A DNA stretch of 64,000 bases. It comes from Poseidonibacter antarcticus. GTDB taxonomy: Bacteria; Campylobacterota; Campylobacteria; Campylobacterales; Arcobacteraceae. The notes under the pieces were generated by a model. The model was not told the DNA's origin and did no database searches. It worked only from the letters and a program-made list of their open reading frames with translations. Shown piece by piece: positions 18,895-27,280 of this stretch (position 1 is its first letter; the number at the start of each line of letters is the position of its first letter). The stretch is taken from the NCBI RefSeq assembly GCF_003667345.1, contig NZ_RCWF01000009.1, positions 1 through 64,000 of the forward strand, read 5' to 3'. The position numbers were made by a program, and so were the translations under genes.

Positions 18895-19527
18895 TTAATT
18901 TGTATAAAAGGTTGTTTTTGCAGGAGTTAAATCTTTTAATTTCAAGAATATCATAGATGTCATAATTGCATCATTTAAGGCATCATGTTTCCCTAATCTT
19001 GGAATATCTAATTCTTTCATAATTGTATCAAATTTTAAATCAATAAATTCATATTCACTAGTTTTCTTTTTTGTTTTATAAAACATAGATGAAACCTCAA
19101 TGCTTTCATTAGGAAGTTTAATACCAATATATTGTTTTGTATATTTTGAAATAATAGCAATATCAAATTCGATATAATATCCAACAATCGGTCTTGAACC
19201 TATGAAGTCTAATAATTTTAATATTGCTTCTTGTGGATTCACAGCATTTTCTAAATCAATAGGTCTGATATGATGAATTTTAATAGATTCTACACTAATA
19301 TTTTTTGATGGTTTAACAAATATATTAAAAGTTTTTCTCATAAGAATTTTATTATTTTTTATATGAACAGCACCAATTGATAATATTTCATCTTTTCTTG
19401 AATTTAATCCAGTAGTTTCACAATCTAAACATACATATTCATTTTCTATTGATGTATCAAATAAAAAATCATATTTTTTATTTTTGAGTTTTTTTCTATT
19501 CCAGTTTTTAAAGAATTTATCAAACAT
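18895..19527 (-). CDS. DEDD-family 3'-5' exonuclease (DNA pol III epsilon-like), copy 2
   Basis: A 210-residue paralogue of the protein at 13890, with LDCETTG (Asp and Glu), VGYYIEFDIA and HDALNDAIMT supplying the DEDDh residues. Its start overlaps the stop of the DUF294 paralogue by one base (TAATG). The gene order repeats that of copy 1, showing that the whole DUF294-exonuclease pair was duplicated. Function unknown; a nuclease acting on a nucleotide or oligonucleotide signal is a speculation. Confidence 0.85.
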   Translation of the reverse strand: MFDKFFKNWNRKKLKNKKYDFLFDTSIENEYVCLDCETTGLNSRKDEILSIGAVHIKNNKILMRKTFNIFVKPSKNISVESIKIHHIRPIDLENAVNPQEAILKLLDFIGSRPIVGYYIEFDIAIISKYTKQYIGIKLPNESIEVSSMFYKTKKKTSEYEFIDLKFDTIMKELDIPRLGKHDALNDAIMTSMIFLKLKDLTPAKTTFYTN

Positions 19528-21344
19528 TATAAAATCTTATCTATTTGAAATGAATAATTAATAAATTTTTTAAAATCATTTACAATTTTAAATGAGTCTT
19601 TTAATAAATCTCTTTCTATTTTCCCAAGAGTATGCGTATCAATTTCATTATTGATCTCTTTATTTTCAAGAATTTTATCTAATTGTGATTTTAGTCTTAA
19701 TGTATTTACTACATCAAAAGCTTCTAATAATTCATCAGCTTTTTCTTTTTCAATAACTTGTTTTTGTTCTAAAATTTTTATTCTTTTTACAGTAGTTGTT
19801 TCTCTAATTTTTTCTCTTAATGCAAGCGATCTAATTCCTTGAACTATTGGAAATACTGCTGTTTTTTTAATATCAATATAATGAACTTTTGTCATAAAAT
19901 TTGCAACTGTATTTGGTGTATCAAAAGCTAAAGTTGCTTTTGCAAAATATGCCATAAATACATCTTGATCATGAAGTTTTTGGAATAAATCATTTTTTAA
20001 ATTAATTAAAAGATCTTTATCTCCAGCGACTGCAAATGAATCAAAAAATATTGCCAAATCCATATAATTATGCATATCAGGAGCTTCAATCCATCTTTTT
20101 GTTTCATTTTTATATTCACTTACTGTTTTACACCAAAATGGATTTGAAACCATTATATTCCCTTCACAAGGTGGATATCCAAAATCAATAAGATGTTCCG
20201 TTAATTTATTCATATATGGTCTATATAAATCAACATCAACACCATCTTTTATAACTAAAGCATTATCTTGATCTGTTTTTATTATTTGTTCATTTCTTCC
20301 TTCACTTCCCATTACAATTAAACATGCGTCATTTCTAAGTTCATTTGGTACTACAAGATCGTAAAGTTTTTGATAAACCTTTGTATTTAATTGACCAATT
20401 AAATTTGAGATATGATTTACTTTTACACCTTTTGCTTGTAAACTTTTAATAATATTAATTAAATCATTACTTGAGCTTTTTAATTCATCTATATTTTTAG
20501 CTTTTTTAATTTTTGTATCAACTACATAAGTATTATTAGCAAAATGTGATAAAACATCAATTTGTTCTAATACTCCAATCATTTCACCTTGATTATTTGT
20601 TACACCAATTCTTTTTATATTTCTTTTTATTAAAACTGTTAATGCCTCAAATAAATAATCGTCATTATATACTGTCATTAAAGGATAAATTGCTATATCA
20701 TTTACAGGTATATCTAAAGTTCTACCTTCTAATAAAACTTTTACTTTAAGTAATGAATCTGTAATAATTCCATACGTATCATCATCTTTTTTTACAATAA
20801 TAGTAGATGTTTTATAATTCATAGATTTTTCAATTGCATCAATTAATCTTGTATCTTGACTTACAATACAGGGCTCATGAATAATTGTATCATCTACTTT
20901 TGCAATCATAAAAGATGATAATTCTGAAGTATATTCTTTATCTTTTAATGTTTGTATCTTTTCTACAAGATTGTTTAAGAAGAAGTCTTTAAACTTTTGA
21001 TTTTCTTCAATAAGTTTTAAAAAAGTAACTTTTTCCAGTTCATAACAGATTAAGTCTTCATGTACTTTAAAAGTATTTTTAGTTTCACTATATATCAATG
21101 AATTTGCATCAAATGAATCTTCTTGATGATAATCCATTACAACTTCATCATCAGAATATTCATAAACTGAACCTTTTATAATAATAAAAAAGTGAGATGA
21201 TATTTTACTAGGACTTATTAATATTGAATTTTTAGGATAATATGCGATATCCATATGTTTAATACAGTTATTAATTTGATTTTTATTTAAAACTTCAAAA
21301 GGGTGTATATTAGAAAGAAAAGCTTCTTGATCTTGTAGGCTCAT
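19527..21344 (-). CDS. cNMP-binding / CBS-pair / DUF294 nucleotidyltransferase-like protein, copy 2
   Basis: A 605-residue paralogue of the protein at 14503, with the same domain order: cyclic-nucleotide-binding-like domain, CBS pair, DUF294 domain with MGSEGRNEQIIKTDQDNALV, and C-terminal domain. The nucleotidyltransferase-like G-S and D-x-D residues are kept. AAGGA precedes the ATG. A strong terminator separates it from the upstream symporter gene, so it probably has its own promoter in the 99-base gap. Each symporter in this region thus has a dedicated DUF294 partner. Confidence 0.85.
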   Translation of the reverse strand: MSLQDQEAFLSNIHPFEVLNKNQINNCIKHMDIAYYPKNSILISPSKISSHFFIIIKGSVYEYSDDEVVMDYHQEDSFDANSLIYSETKNTFKVHEDLICYELEKVTFLKLIEENQKFKDFFLNNLVEKIQTLKDKEYTSELSSFMIAKVDDTIIHEPCIVSQDTRLIDAIEKSMNYKTSTIIVKKDDDTYGIITDSLLKVKVLLEGRTLDIPVNDIAIYPLMTVYNDDYLFEALTVLIKRNIKRIGVTNNQGEMIGVLEQIDVLSHFANNTYVVDTKIKKAKNIDELKSSSNDLINIIKSLQAKGVKVNHISNLIGQLNTKVYQKLYDLVVPNELRNDACLIVMGSEGRNEQIIKTDQDNALVIKDGVDVDLYRPYMNKLTEHLIDFGYPPCEGNIMVSNPFWCKTVSEYKNETKRWIEAPDMHNYMDLAIFFDSFAVAGDKDLLINLKNDLFQKLHDQDVFMAYFAKATLAFDTPNTVANFMTKVHYIDIKKTAVFPIVQGIRSLALREKIRETTTVKRIKILEQKQVIEKEKADELLEAFDVVNTLRLKSQLDKILENKEINNEIDTHTLGKIERDLLKDSFKIVNDFKKFINYSFQIDKIL

Positions 21345-21400
21345 TTACGTTTCCTTGAGTTTAGTATTTTTTTATATTAATAAGTTTTAACATAAAAAAA

Positions 21401-21436
21401 TACTAAAAGCATACCCAAAGGGTATACTTTTTAGTA
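21401..21436 (-). terminator. Rho-independent terminator of the DUF4212-symporter operon
   Basis: A long stem (TACTAAAA...ATACCC with GGGTAT...TTTTTAGTA, one bulge) with loop AAA is followed on the minus strand by seven T residues, the clearest terminator in this region. Confidence 0.9.
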
Positions 21437-21443
21437 AGATTTT

Positions 21444-23324
21444 TTAGTGATCAACTGCGTCACCAGCGCCTGAAGGAATTCTAATTCTCTCTACAAGCTC
21501 TTGAATTTCTTTAGGTGGTTCAGGAGTCATTCTAGAAACAATTAATGCTACTACTAAGTGAAGTAGTGTACCAACTGTACCAATACCTGTTGGAGCAATT
21601 CCAAATAACCAATCTTCTTTTACTCCGCCTAAGAATACAAAGTAGATAATGTAACTGAATGTGAAAATAAGACCAGTTAAAATACCAGCTATCGCACCTT
21701 CTTTATTCATTCTCTTATCAAATACTCCAAGGATAATTGTTGGGAAGAATGCTGCTGCTGCTAAACCAAATGCAAACGCAACAACTTGTGCAACAAATCC
21801 AGGAGGGTTAATTCCTAAGTATCCTGCGACACAAATTGCAGCTACAGCTGAAACTCTTGCCCACATTAACTCTGTTTTCTCATTTAATGTTGATTTACCA
21901 GTTTCTTTGTCTTTGTAAATAACTTGTCCAAGAAGATCATGTGAAATTGCAGAAGCAATTACAAGTAATAATCCTGCTGCTGTTGATAATGCTGCTGCAA
22001 GACCACCAGCTGCAATAAATGCAATTACCCAGTTAGGTAAGTTTGCAATTTCTGGATTCGCAAGTACCATGATATCTCTATCAACATATAACTCATTTGC
22101 AATTCCATTACCTTTAGCCATTTCAGCTTCATCTGCACCAGCTTTTGCATTAGTTACAAGTCTATGTCCATCTTCAGCTCTTTTATCACCATCAAATGCT
22201 GGTTTACCTTTAGCTCCGTCAAAAGCAGCTCCAGTAGCATATTGAATTTTACCATCGCCATTTCTATCATTCCATGCAATTAATCCACCATTTTCCCATG
22301 TTTTAAACCAATTCCCATCATTTCCTTCAATTTCACCATTTACAAACGCTTTATATTCAGTGTTTTGTAAGTTGTTAATTAAGTTAACTCTTGAGAATGC
22401 AGCAACTGAAGAAATAGTTGTATACATAATTGCAATAAATAATAATGCCCAACCAGCAGATATTCTAGCATCTTTAACAGTTGGAACTGTAAAGAATCTA
22501 ACAATAACGTGAGGAAGTCCAGCAGTACCAAGCATTAAAGCTGTTGTAAGCATAAACATATTCCATAAGTTACCTGGCTGTGTATATTCAGTAAATCCAA
22601 GATCTGAAATAGATTGATCAAGTGCATGTAATAAATATGTTCCTTCAGGTATTACTGAAATTCCAGAATCAAATGCAAATGTAGTTGTTGCAAAAATACC
22701 TAATTGAGGTATAAATGTATCAGTAACTTGTAATGATAAGAAAATTGCAGGAATCATATATGCAAAAATCATAACAACATATTGAGCAACTTGTGTATAT
22801 GTAATACCTTTCATTCCACCTAAAACAGAATAGAAGAAAACAATTGCCATACCAATTAATACACCTGTATTAACATCAACTTGTAAGAATCTAGAGAAAA
22901 CGATTCCAACCCCTCTCATTTGTCCTGCAACATATGTAAATGAAACAAAAATAACTGCTACAACGGCAACTAATCTAGCTGTATCAGAATAATATCTATC
23001 ACCAACAAAATCAGGAACTGTAAATTTACCAAATTTTCTCAAATAAGGAGCAAGTAACATTGCTAGTAGAACATATCCACCAGTCCAACCCATTAAATAT
23101 GCTGAAGCATCAGAACCTTTGAAAGAAATAATACCTGCTAATGAGATAAATGAAGCTGCAGACATCCAGTCAGCTGCCGTTGCCATACCATTTGCAATTG
23201 GATGAACACCACCACCTGCAACATAGAAATCTTTAGTCGAACCAGCTTTTGCCCATAAAGCAATACCAATATAAACTGCAAAAGAAATACCTACAAATAG
23301 GTAAATTAATGATTGTAATTCCAT
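21444..23324 (-). CDS. Sodium:solute symporter large subunit (VC_2705/TIGR03648-like)
   Basis: A 626-residue SSS-family transporter related to ActP ([40 protein letters not shown]). Unlike ActP it carries a hydrophilic insert at about residues 315-420. This contains DRNGDGKI (353-360), which matches the first eight positions of an EF-hand calcium loop. Such inserts are known for the subfamily that pairs with DUF4212 subunits. The substrate is probably acetate or another short carboxylate, inferred from family and neighbours. GGAGA precedes the ATG. Confidence 0.88.
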   Translation of the reverse strand: MELQSLIYLFVGISFAVYIGIALWAKAGSTKDFYVAGGGVHPIANGMATAADWMSAASFISLAGIISFKGSDASAYLMGWTGGYVLLAMLLAPYLRKFGKFTVPDFVGDRYYSDTARLVAVVAVIFVSFTYVAGQMRGVGIVFSRFLQVDVNTGVLIGMAIVFFYSVLGGMKGITYTQVAQYVVMIFAYMIPAIFLSLQVTDTFIPQLGIFATTTFAFDSGISVIPEGTYLLHALDQSISDLGFTEYTQPGNLWNMFMLTTALMLGTAGLPHVIVRFFTVPTVKDARISAGWALLFIAIMYTTISSVAAFSRVNLINNLQNTEYKAFVNGEIEGNDGNWFKTWENGGLIAWNDRNGDGKIQYATGAAFDGAKGKPAFDGDKRAEDGHRLVTNAKAGADEAEMAKGNGIANELYVDRDIMVLANPEIANLPNWVIAFIAAGGLAAALSTAAGLLLVIASAISHDLLGQVIYKDKETGKSTLNEKTELMWARVSAVAAICVAGYLGINPPGFVAQVVAFAFGLAAAAFFPTIILGVFDKRMNKEGAIAGILTGLIFTFSYIIYFVFLGGVKEDWLFGIAPTGIGTVGTLLHLVVALIVSRMTPEPPKEIQELVERIRIPSGAGDAVDH

Positions 23325-23335
23325 TTTATAATCTC

Positions 23336-23590
23336 CTATTCGTGAACGCCGTATTTCTCATCAATTCCTGTCATTACTTTAACATAAACAAAAATTAATA
23401 TTACAAATACATATATTGCACCTTGTTGTGCAAACCAAAATCCTAATTTAACACCACTAATCTCAATAGCGTTAAGTTCGTTAATAAATAAAATACCACA
23501 ACCGAAAGAAACAATAAACCAAACTATAAGTAATTTGATAATCATAGCAATGTTTTCTTTCCAGTATGCTTCTGCTTTTTCTGGACTCAT
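23336..23590 (-). CDS. DUF4212 symporter small subunit
   Basis: An 84-residue protein with two membrane helices (about 16-36 and 54-72), matching the DUF4212/TIGR03647 small subunits encoded directly before VC_2705-type symporters. The AYWKEN start and the FWFAQQGAIYVFV segment are characteristic. GGAGAG precedes the ATG. It begins an operon with the large subunit and has the 11-bp-period direct repeat in its promoter. Confidence 0.88.
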   Translation of the reverse strand: MSPEKAEAYWKENIAMIIKLLIVWFIVSFGCGILFINELNAIEISGVKLGFWFAQQGAIYVFVILIFVYVKVMTGIDEKYGVHE

Positions 23591-23648
23591 CCTGCTCTCC
23601 TTATTATTTTTATTAAATAATTTAATTATTTAATATTTTAACATTGAA

Positions 23649-23682
23649 AGTATATTAGTTGTAGATAGCAAAAAGGTAGCAA
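23649..23682 (-). promoter_or_regulatory. DUF4212-symporter promoter: -10 plus 11-bp-period direct repeat
   Basis: On the minus strand TTGCTACCTTTTTGCTAT (23682-23665) gives two GCTA half-sites 11 bp apart. TATACT (23654-23649) starts exactly 10 bp beyond, identical spacing to the pta promoter. The regulator genes lie immediately upstream. Confidence 0.65.
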
Positions 23683-23741
23683 TTGATTTTTTTTTGAGAA
23701 AGTTTTTTTTTAAGTTGGGTTGAGTATATAAAATAGTTTAA

Positions 23742-23766
23742 AGAACACCTATAAAATAGGTGTTCT
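23742..23766 (-). terminator. Terminator of the kinase-regulator operon
   Basis: An 11-bp perfect stem (23742-23752 with 23756-23766) and loop AAA overlap the first bases of the regulator stop codon. A moderately T-rich tract follows on the minus strand. Confidence 0.7.
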
Positions 23767-24427
23767 AAACAGAATAATACCTATCAATTTTATAGCCTAA
23801 TCCTCTAATATTTTTTATAAAGTCTTCTTTTAATGCTTTTTTCAATCGTGAAATTTCAGCTCTTATTGTTGGATTATCAATATTCTCTCCATCCCAGATA
23901 TCAATTCTAAAACTTTCAAAGTCAACAATCATATTTATATTAAGGGCTAATATATGAATTATTTCCAATTGTTTTTTTGTTAAATTTTGTGGTTCACCAT
24001 TAAAATATAAAGTTTGTGTATTTTTTGCATAAGAATAATTCTCAGAAAATCTTATATGTGACGTATTGCTTTGGTCTTTTTTTAATAATTGATTTATTTT
24101 TATTCCAAGTTCTTCAAGATGGAATGGTTTTTTAATATATTCACGACATCCTAAATCATATGCCTTAGAAATATCTTCAATATCAATTAATGCAGATATA
24201 AATATTGTTGGAATATATATCTTTTTGCTATTTAATTCACTTAATATTGTAAAACCATCTTTAGTTGGAACATTAATATCTAATATTAATAAATCAAATG
24301 AAGTATCAACTGAGTCAATAACTTCTTGTCCATCTGTAAAGCTTTCAACCATATGTCCAATACCTCTTAAATACTCACATATTGAGTTATTTAACATTAA
24401 TTCATCTTCAAGTAGTAGTATCTTCAT
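23765..24427 (-). CDS. OmpR/PhoB-family response regulator
   Basis: A 220-residue regulator: receiver domain (1-115) with acidic residues at 7-9, phospho-accepting Asp50 in LILDINVP, and lysine in KKPF; then a winged-helix DNA-binding domain (about 130-218) ending RGLGYKIDRYY. It overlaps the kinase gene by 20 bases. Regulators of this class activate by binding 11-bp direct repeats near -35. Four such repeats lie before C2 operons in this window, the closest just downstream of this gene, so it is the best candidate regulator. This is inference. Confidence 0.92.
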   Translation of the reverse strand: MKILLLEDELMLNNSICEYLRGIGHMVESFTDGQEVIDSVDTSFDLLILDINVPTKDGFTILSELNSKKIYIPTIFISALIDIEDISKAYDLGCREYIKKPFHLEELGIKINQLLKKDQSNTSHIRFSENYSYAKNTQTLYFNGEPQNLTKKQLEIIHILALNINMIVDFESFRIDIWDGENIDNPTIRAEISRLKKALKEDFIKNIRGLGYKIDRYYSV

Positions 24428-25991
24428 TTATTTTAAACCTATAAGTAAATTTTGTTTCTTTATCATTCGAATCTAATCTAATTGTAACTAAATTCTTGTC
24501 ACATATCTCTTTTACAATTCTTAATCCCAGACCAAAACCACCTCTTGCAGAGTTTTCTCTATAAAAATCATCAAAGATTTTATTTTGATACTCAATTTTT
24601 TTTGAATGTGTAGTAATTGATAATTCAACTTCATTATCATTTAGATAATCTAATTTTACAAAAACAGGAGACTTAGAATAAGAATATTTAATCGCATTTG
24701 ATAAATTATTGTCTATTACTCTTTGGAATTCTGTTTTATTAAATTTTATATATATATCATCTTTAATATTTCTTACTAAATATAATGAGTTAGATTTAGC
24801 AATTTCTGAAAAGAAATCTAATCTTTGTAGAACAATATCAGATAAGTTTAAATATTCTTTTTCATAAATCACACGATCTTTTTTTACTAGATAAGATAAA
24901 TCATCGTAGATGTATTGAATTATCTTTGCACCTGATTCTATATGTGTTATATATTTATTTTCAGGTATTTTCATTTTAAGTAAATCAATATTTGTTTGTA
25001 TTATTGATAAGGGTGTATTTATTTCATGAACAGAATGCTTTATAAACGTTTTTTGAGATTCTATAAGTTTTGTAAGTTCTTTTGTTTTTTCATCAACTTT
25101 ATATTCAAGATTTTTATTTAAATCTTCAAGCATATGTGTTTTTAGTTTTATATTATTCATAGCATCTGTTGCATAATTTGCAATAACTTTAAATTCTCCA
25201 AAAATGATTCTATTTTGATTTATAGGTTCATCATTCTTTTGAGATTCTTTAAAATATTTTCCAATTTCTTTTACATCATTTAAAATAAGAATAGTTGCAT
25301 TTTTATAAATAAATATAGAATAAAGAACTAGCATAATAGTTAGTGAGCTAATTTGTAATGTATAATCTGATATTTTTTGATTATATTCATTTTTTTTAGT
25401 TAAAACAAGTTTATCAATTTTATCTAAGTAAACACCTTTACCAATTGTCCATCCCCAGTTTTCATAAGAATTCGCATATGATATTTTTTTTACATGTTTT
25501 TTAATATTTTGTTTATACCAAACGTAATCTACATATCCACCTTTTGGTTTTTTAGAAATTTCTATTATCTCTTTTACAAGTTTTTTTCCATTGATATCAG
25601 TTAAATTAATTAAATTTTTACCTACTTTATTTTTATCAACAGGGTGATATAAAAATTTGCCTTTAAAGTCATAAATAAAAATGTATTCATTTCCATTGTC
25701 ATTTATTCTTAATTTTTTTAATGCTAATAATATTTCTTTTTGTATTTGTTTAGTATTTTTTACATTTTTGTATTTTGAGTCATAATATCTAATAAAGTTG
25801 ATTACAGAATTAACATCATTCTTTATTAATTCTTTTTGATTATTAGAATAATCAGATTTTAATGTAATAATCTTTTCTTGTAATTCTTCATGAGCATTGT
25901 CAATAATAATAAAGGTAAAAAAAGAAATTAATATAATAATAAAAACAATACTATAGACAATTAGATGATATAAACTTTTTGCTTTGAACAT
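24408..25991 (-). CDS. Sensor histidine kinase with periplasmic Cache-type domain
   Basis: A 527-residue membrane kinase. Membrane helix 1 (about 10-31), periplasmic single-Cache domain (about 35-200, with NEYIFIYDFKG and WGWTIGKGVYLD as typical Cache segments), membrane helix 2 (about 210-230), a coiled-coil linker, then HisKA with His322 in VHEINTP and an HATPase domain ending with the G-box GGFGLGLRIVKEIC. Cache domains of this kind often bind short carboxylates. Being next to acetate transporter genes, an acetate-type ligand is plausible but unproven. Confidence 0.9.
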   Translation of the reverse strand: MFKAKSLYHLIVYSIVFIIILISFFTFIIIDNAHEELQEKIITLKSDYSNNQKELIKNDVNSVINFIRYYDSKYKNVKNTKQIQKEILLALKKLRINDNGNEYIFIYDFKGKFLYHPVDKNKVGKNLINLTDINGKKLVKEIIEISKKPKGGYVDYVWYKQNIKKHVKKISYANSYENWGWTIGKGVYLDKIDKLVLTKKNEYNQKISDYTLQISSLTIMLVLYSIFIYKNATILILNDVKEIGKYFKESQKNDEPINQNRIIFGEFKVIANYATDAMNNIKLKTHMLEDLNKNLEYKVDEKTKELTKLIESQKTFIKHSVHEINTPLSIIQTNIDLLKMKIPENKYITHIESGAKIIQYIYDDLSYLVKKDRVIYEKEYLNLSDIVLQRLDFFSEIAKSNSLYLVRNIKDDIYIKFNKTEFQRVIDNNLSNAIKYSYSKSPVFVKLDYLNDNEVELSITTHSKKIEYQNKIFDDFYRENSARGGFGLGLRIVKEICDKNLVTIRLDSNDKETKFTYRFKINEDTTT

Positions 25992-26096
25992 TTAAAATAA
26001 TCCTAAATTTCATTTGATATATAAATATAGAGTATCTATTTTTTGTTAAAAAGTTACTTTGAAAAGATATAATTTGGAAGTTTAAAGATAAAGTTT

Positions 26097-26172
26097 TGGT
26101 GACCCGTGATGGATTCGAACCATCGGCCACCTCCTTAAAAGGGAGATGCTCTACCAGCTGAGCTAACGGGTC
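26097..26172 (-). tRNA. tRNA-Lys (anticodon TTT), second copy in transcript
   Basis: A 76-nt cloverleaf with acceptor GACCCGT/ACGGGTC, D arm GCTC/GAGC, anticodon loop CTTTTAA, T loop TTCGAAT and encoded CCA. It is identical base for base to the copy at 26551-26626. It is the last of five tRNAs in the transcript. Confidence 0.97.
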
Positions 26173-26191
26173 ACAAAATAAAATAAAAAGG

Positions 26192-26268
26192 TGGCGCGGT
26201 AGAAGGGACTCGAACCCTCGACCTCCTACGTGACAGGCAGGCGTTCTAACCAACTAAACTACTACCGC
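26192..26268 (-). tRNA. tRNA-Asp (anticodon GTC)
   Basis: A 77-nt cloverleaf: acceptor GCGGTAG/CTACCGC, anticodon stem CCTGC/GTAGG with loop CTGTCAC, T arm GAGGG-TTCGAGT-CCCTT, discriminator G and encoded CCA. Confidence 0.95.
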
Positions 26269-26362
26269 GCTTAAAAATACTATAAAGATAAAATCTAAAT
26301 AGATGTCACTGTTAAAATAAGATTTAAAAATCAATACCACTGTATTTTACGATTCTTAAAAA

Positions 26363-26438
26363 TGGTGGTCGATAGAAGACTCGAACTTCTGACGTCTACC
26401 TTGTAAGGGTAGCGCTCTACCAACTGAGCTAATCGACC
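26363..26438 (-). tRNA. tRNA-Val (anticodon TAC)
   Basis: A 76-nt cloverleaf: acceptor GGTCGAT/ATCGACC, D arm GCTC/GAGC, anticodon stem CTACC/GGTAG with loop CTTACAA, T loop TTCGAGT, discriminator A and encoded CCA. Confidence 0.97.
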
Positions 26439-26451
26439 AAATAAATGTTAA

Positions 26452-26526
26452 TGGTGATCCCTAGGGGATTCGAACCCCTATGGTAGGAATGAAAATCCTA
26501 AATCCTAACCATTAGATGAAGGGACC
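26452..26526 (-). tRNA. tRNA-Glu (anticodon TTC)
   Basis: A 75-nt cloverleaf: acceptor GGTCCCT/AGGGATC with one G-T pair, anticodon stem TAGGA/TCCTA with loop TTTTCAT, T arm AGGGG-TTCGAAT-CCCCT, discriminator A and encoded CCA. It is a substrate of the MnmA enzymes encoded at the left end. Confidence 0.97.
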
Positions 26527-26550
26527 ACAAATTTGTTTAACATTTATAAA

Positions 26551-26626
26551 TGGTGACCCGTGATGGATTCGAACCATCGGCCACCTCCTTAAAAGGGAGA
26601 TGCTCTACCAGCTGAGCTAACGGGTC
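26551..26626 (-). tRNA. tRNA-Lys (anticodon TTT), first copy in transcript
   Basis: A 76-nt cloverleaf identical to 26097-26172, with loop CTTTTAA and encoded CCA. It is the first gene after the promoter at 26665-26693. The order of transcription is Lys, Glu, Val, Asp, Lys. Confidence 0.97.
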
Positions 26627-26664
26627 ACTTATATTTTAAGTTTATTTTCTTAAAATGGAGTGGA

Positions 26665-26693
26665 ATTATAATAGATTTCTTTTTATTTGTCAA
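26665..26693 (-). promoter_or_regulatory. Consensus sigma-70 promoter of the tRNA operon
   Basis: On the minus strand a perfect TTGACA (26693-26688) and a perfect TATAAT (26670-26665) are separated by exactly 17 bases. The -35 lies inside the 3' end of pncC. A consensus -35 is unusual in this group and fits strong constitutive tRNA expression. Confidence 0.9.
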
Positions 26694-27189
26694 TAGTTTT
26701 TTTAATAAATTTTAAAATTTTTAAAAGCCCCGTTTTTGCAGCTTGAATTTGTACTTCTTCTCGCGAGCCTTTAAAGTGATGAATATCAATTATTTTTTCA
26801 CCAAGAGGACCGATACAACCGATTACTACTGTACCAACTGGTTTATCTTTTGAACCTCCTGAAGGACCTGCTATACCTGATACTGCTATTGCATATTGTG
26901 CTTCAAATTTTTTACTTACACCTTCAAGCATTTGGCTTACAACTTCTTTACTAACTGCTCCAAAGCTATTTAGTATGTTATTTTCTACGCCTAATTCTTG
27001 ATGTTTGATATTATTAGAGTATGAAACAATTGCACCATTAAAAATATCTGATGAATTAGGTATTTTAGTAATCATATGGGCTATTAAACCACCTGTACAT
27101 GATTCTGCTGTTGTAATTGATTGTTTTTTATCTCTTAGTATATTTTGAAGTTTTATCATATCTTCTTTATTAAAAATTTCATCATACAT
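26683..27189 (-). CDS. pncC: CinA C-terminal domain protein, nicotinamide-nucleotide amidohydrolase
   Basis: A stand-alone 168-residue CinA_C domain, expected to deamidate nicotinamide mononucleotide in NAD salvage. The active-site segments TAESCTGGLIA (about 23-33), GAIVSYSN and AVSGIAGPSGGSKDKPVGTV are intact. GGAT precedes the ATG. It lacks the N-terminal molybdopterin-binding-like domain of full CinA, as do the PncC proteins of many bacteria. Its 3' end overlaps the tRNA promoter. Confidence 0.88.
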   Translation of the reverse strand: MYDEIFNKEDMIKLQNILRDKKQSITTAESCTGGLIAHMITKIPNSSDIFNGAIVSYSNNIKHQELGVENNILNSFGAVSKEVVSQMLEGVSKKFEAQYAIAVSGIAGPSGGSKDKPVGTVVIGCIGPLGEKIIDIHHFKGSREEVQIQAAKTGLLKILKFIKKTIDK

Positions 27190-27244
27190 TCTATAATCCT
27201 TTAGAAGTAATTTATTATTTTGAAGTATATTTTAAATTTAGAAT

Positions 27245-27271
27245 AAAGTAAGAGAGTATATCTCTTACTTT
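27245..27271 (-). terminator. Terminator of mqo
   Basis: An 11-bp perfect stem (27245-27255 with 27261-27271) and 5-nt loop lie 10 bases past the mqo stop. The downstream minus-strand tract is A/T-rich. Confidence 0.7.
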
Positions 27272-27280
27272 ATAAGGGTA

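Noticed and set aside
25951-26253. Open reading frame of about 100 codons across the tRNA cluster on the minus strand
   Set aside because: It runs through the tRNA-Asp and tRNA-Lys genes and is explained by their sequence; there is no protein-like composition or ribosome site.
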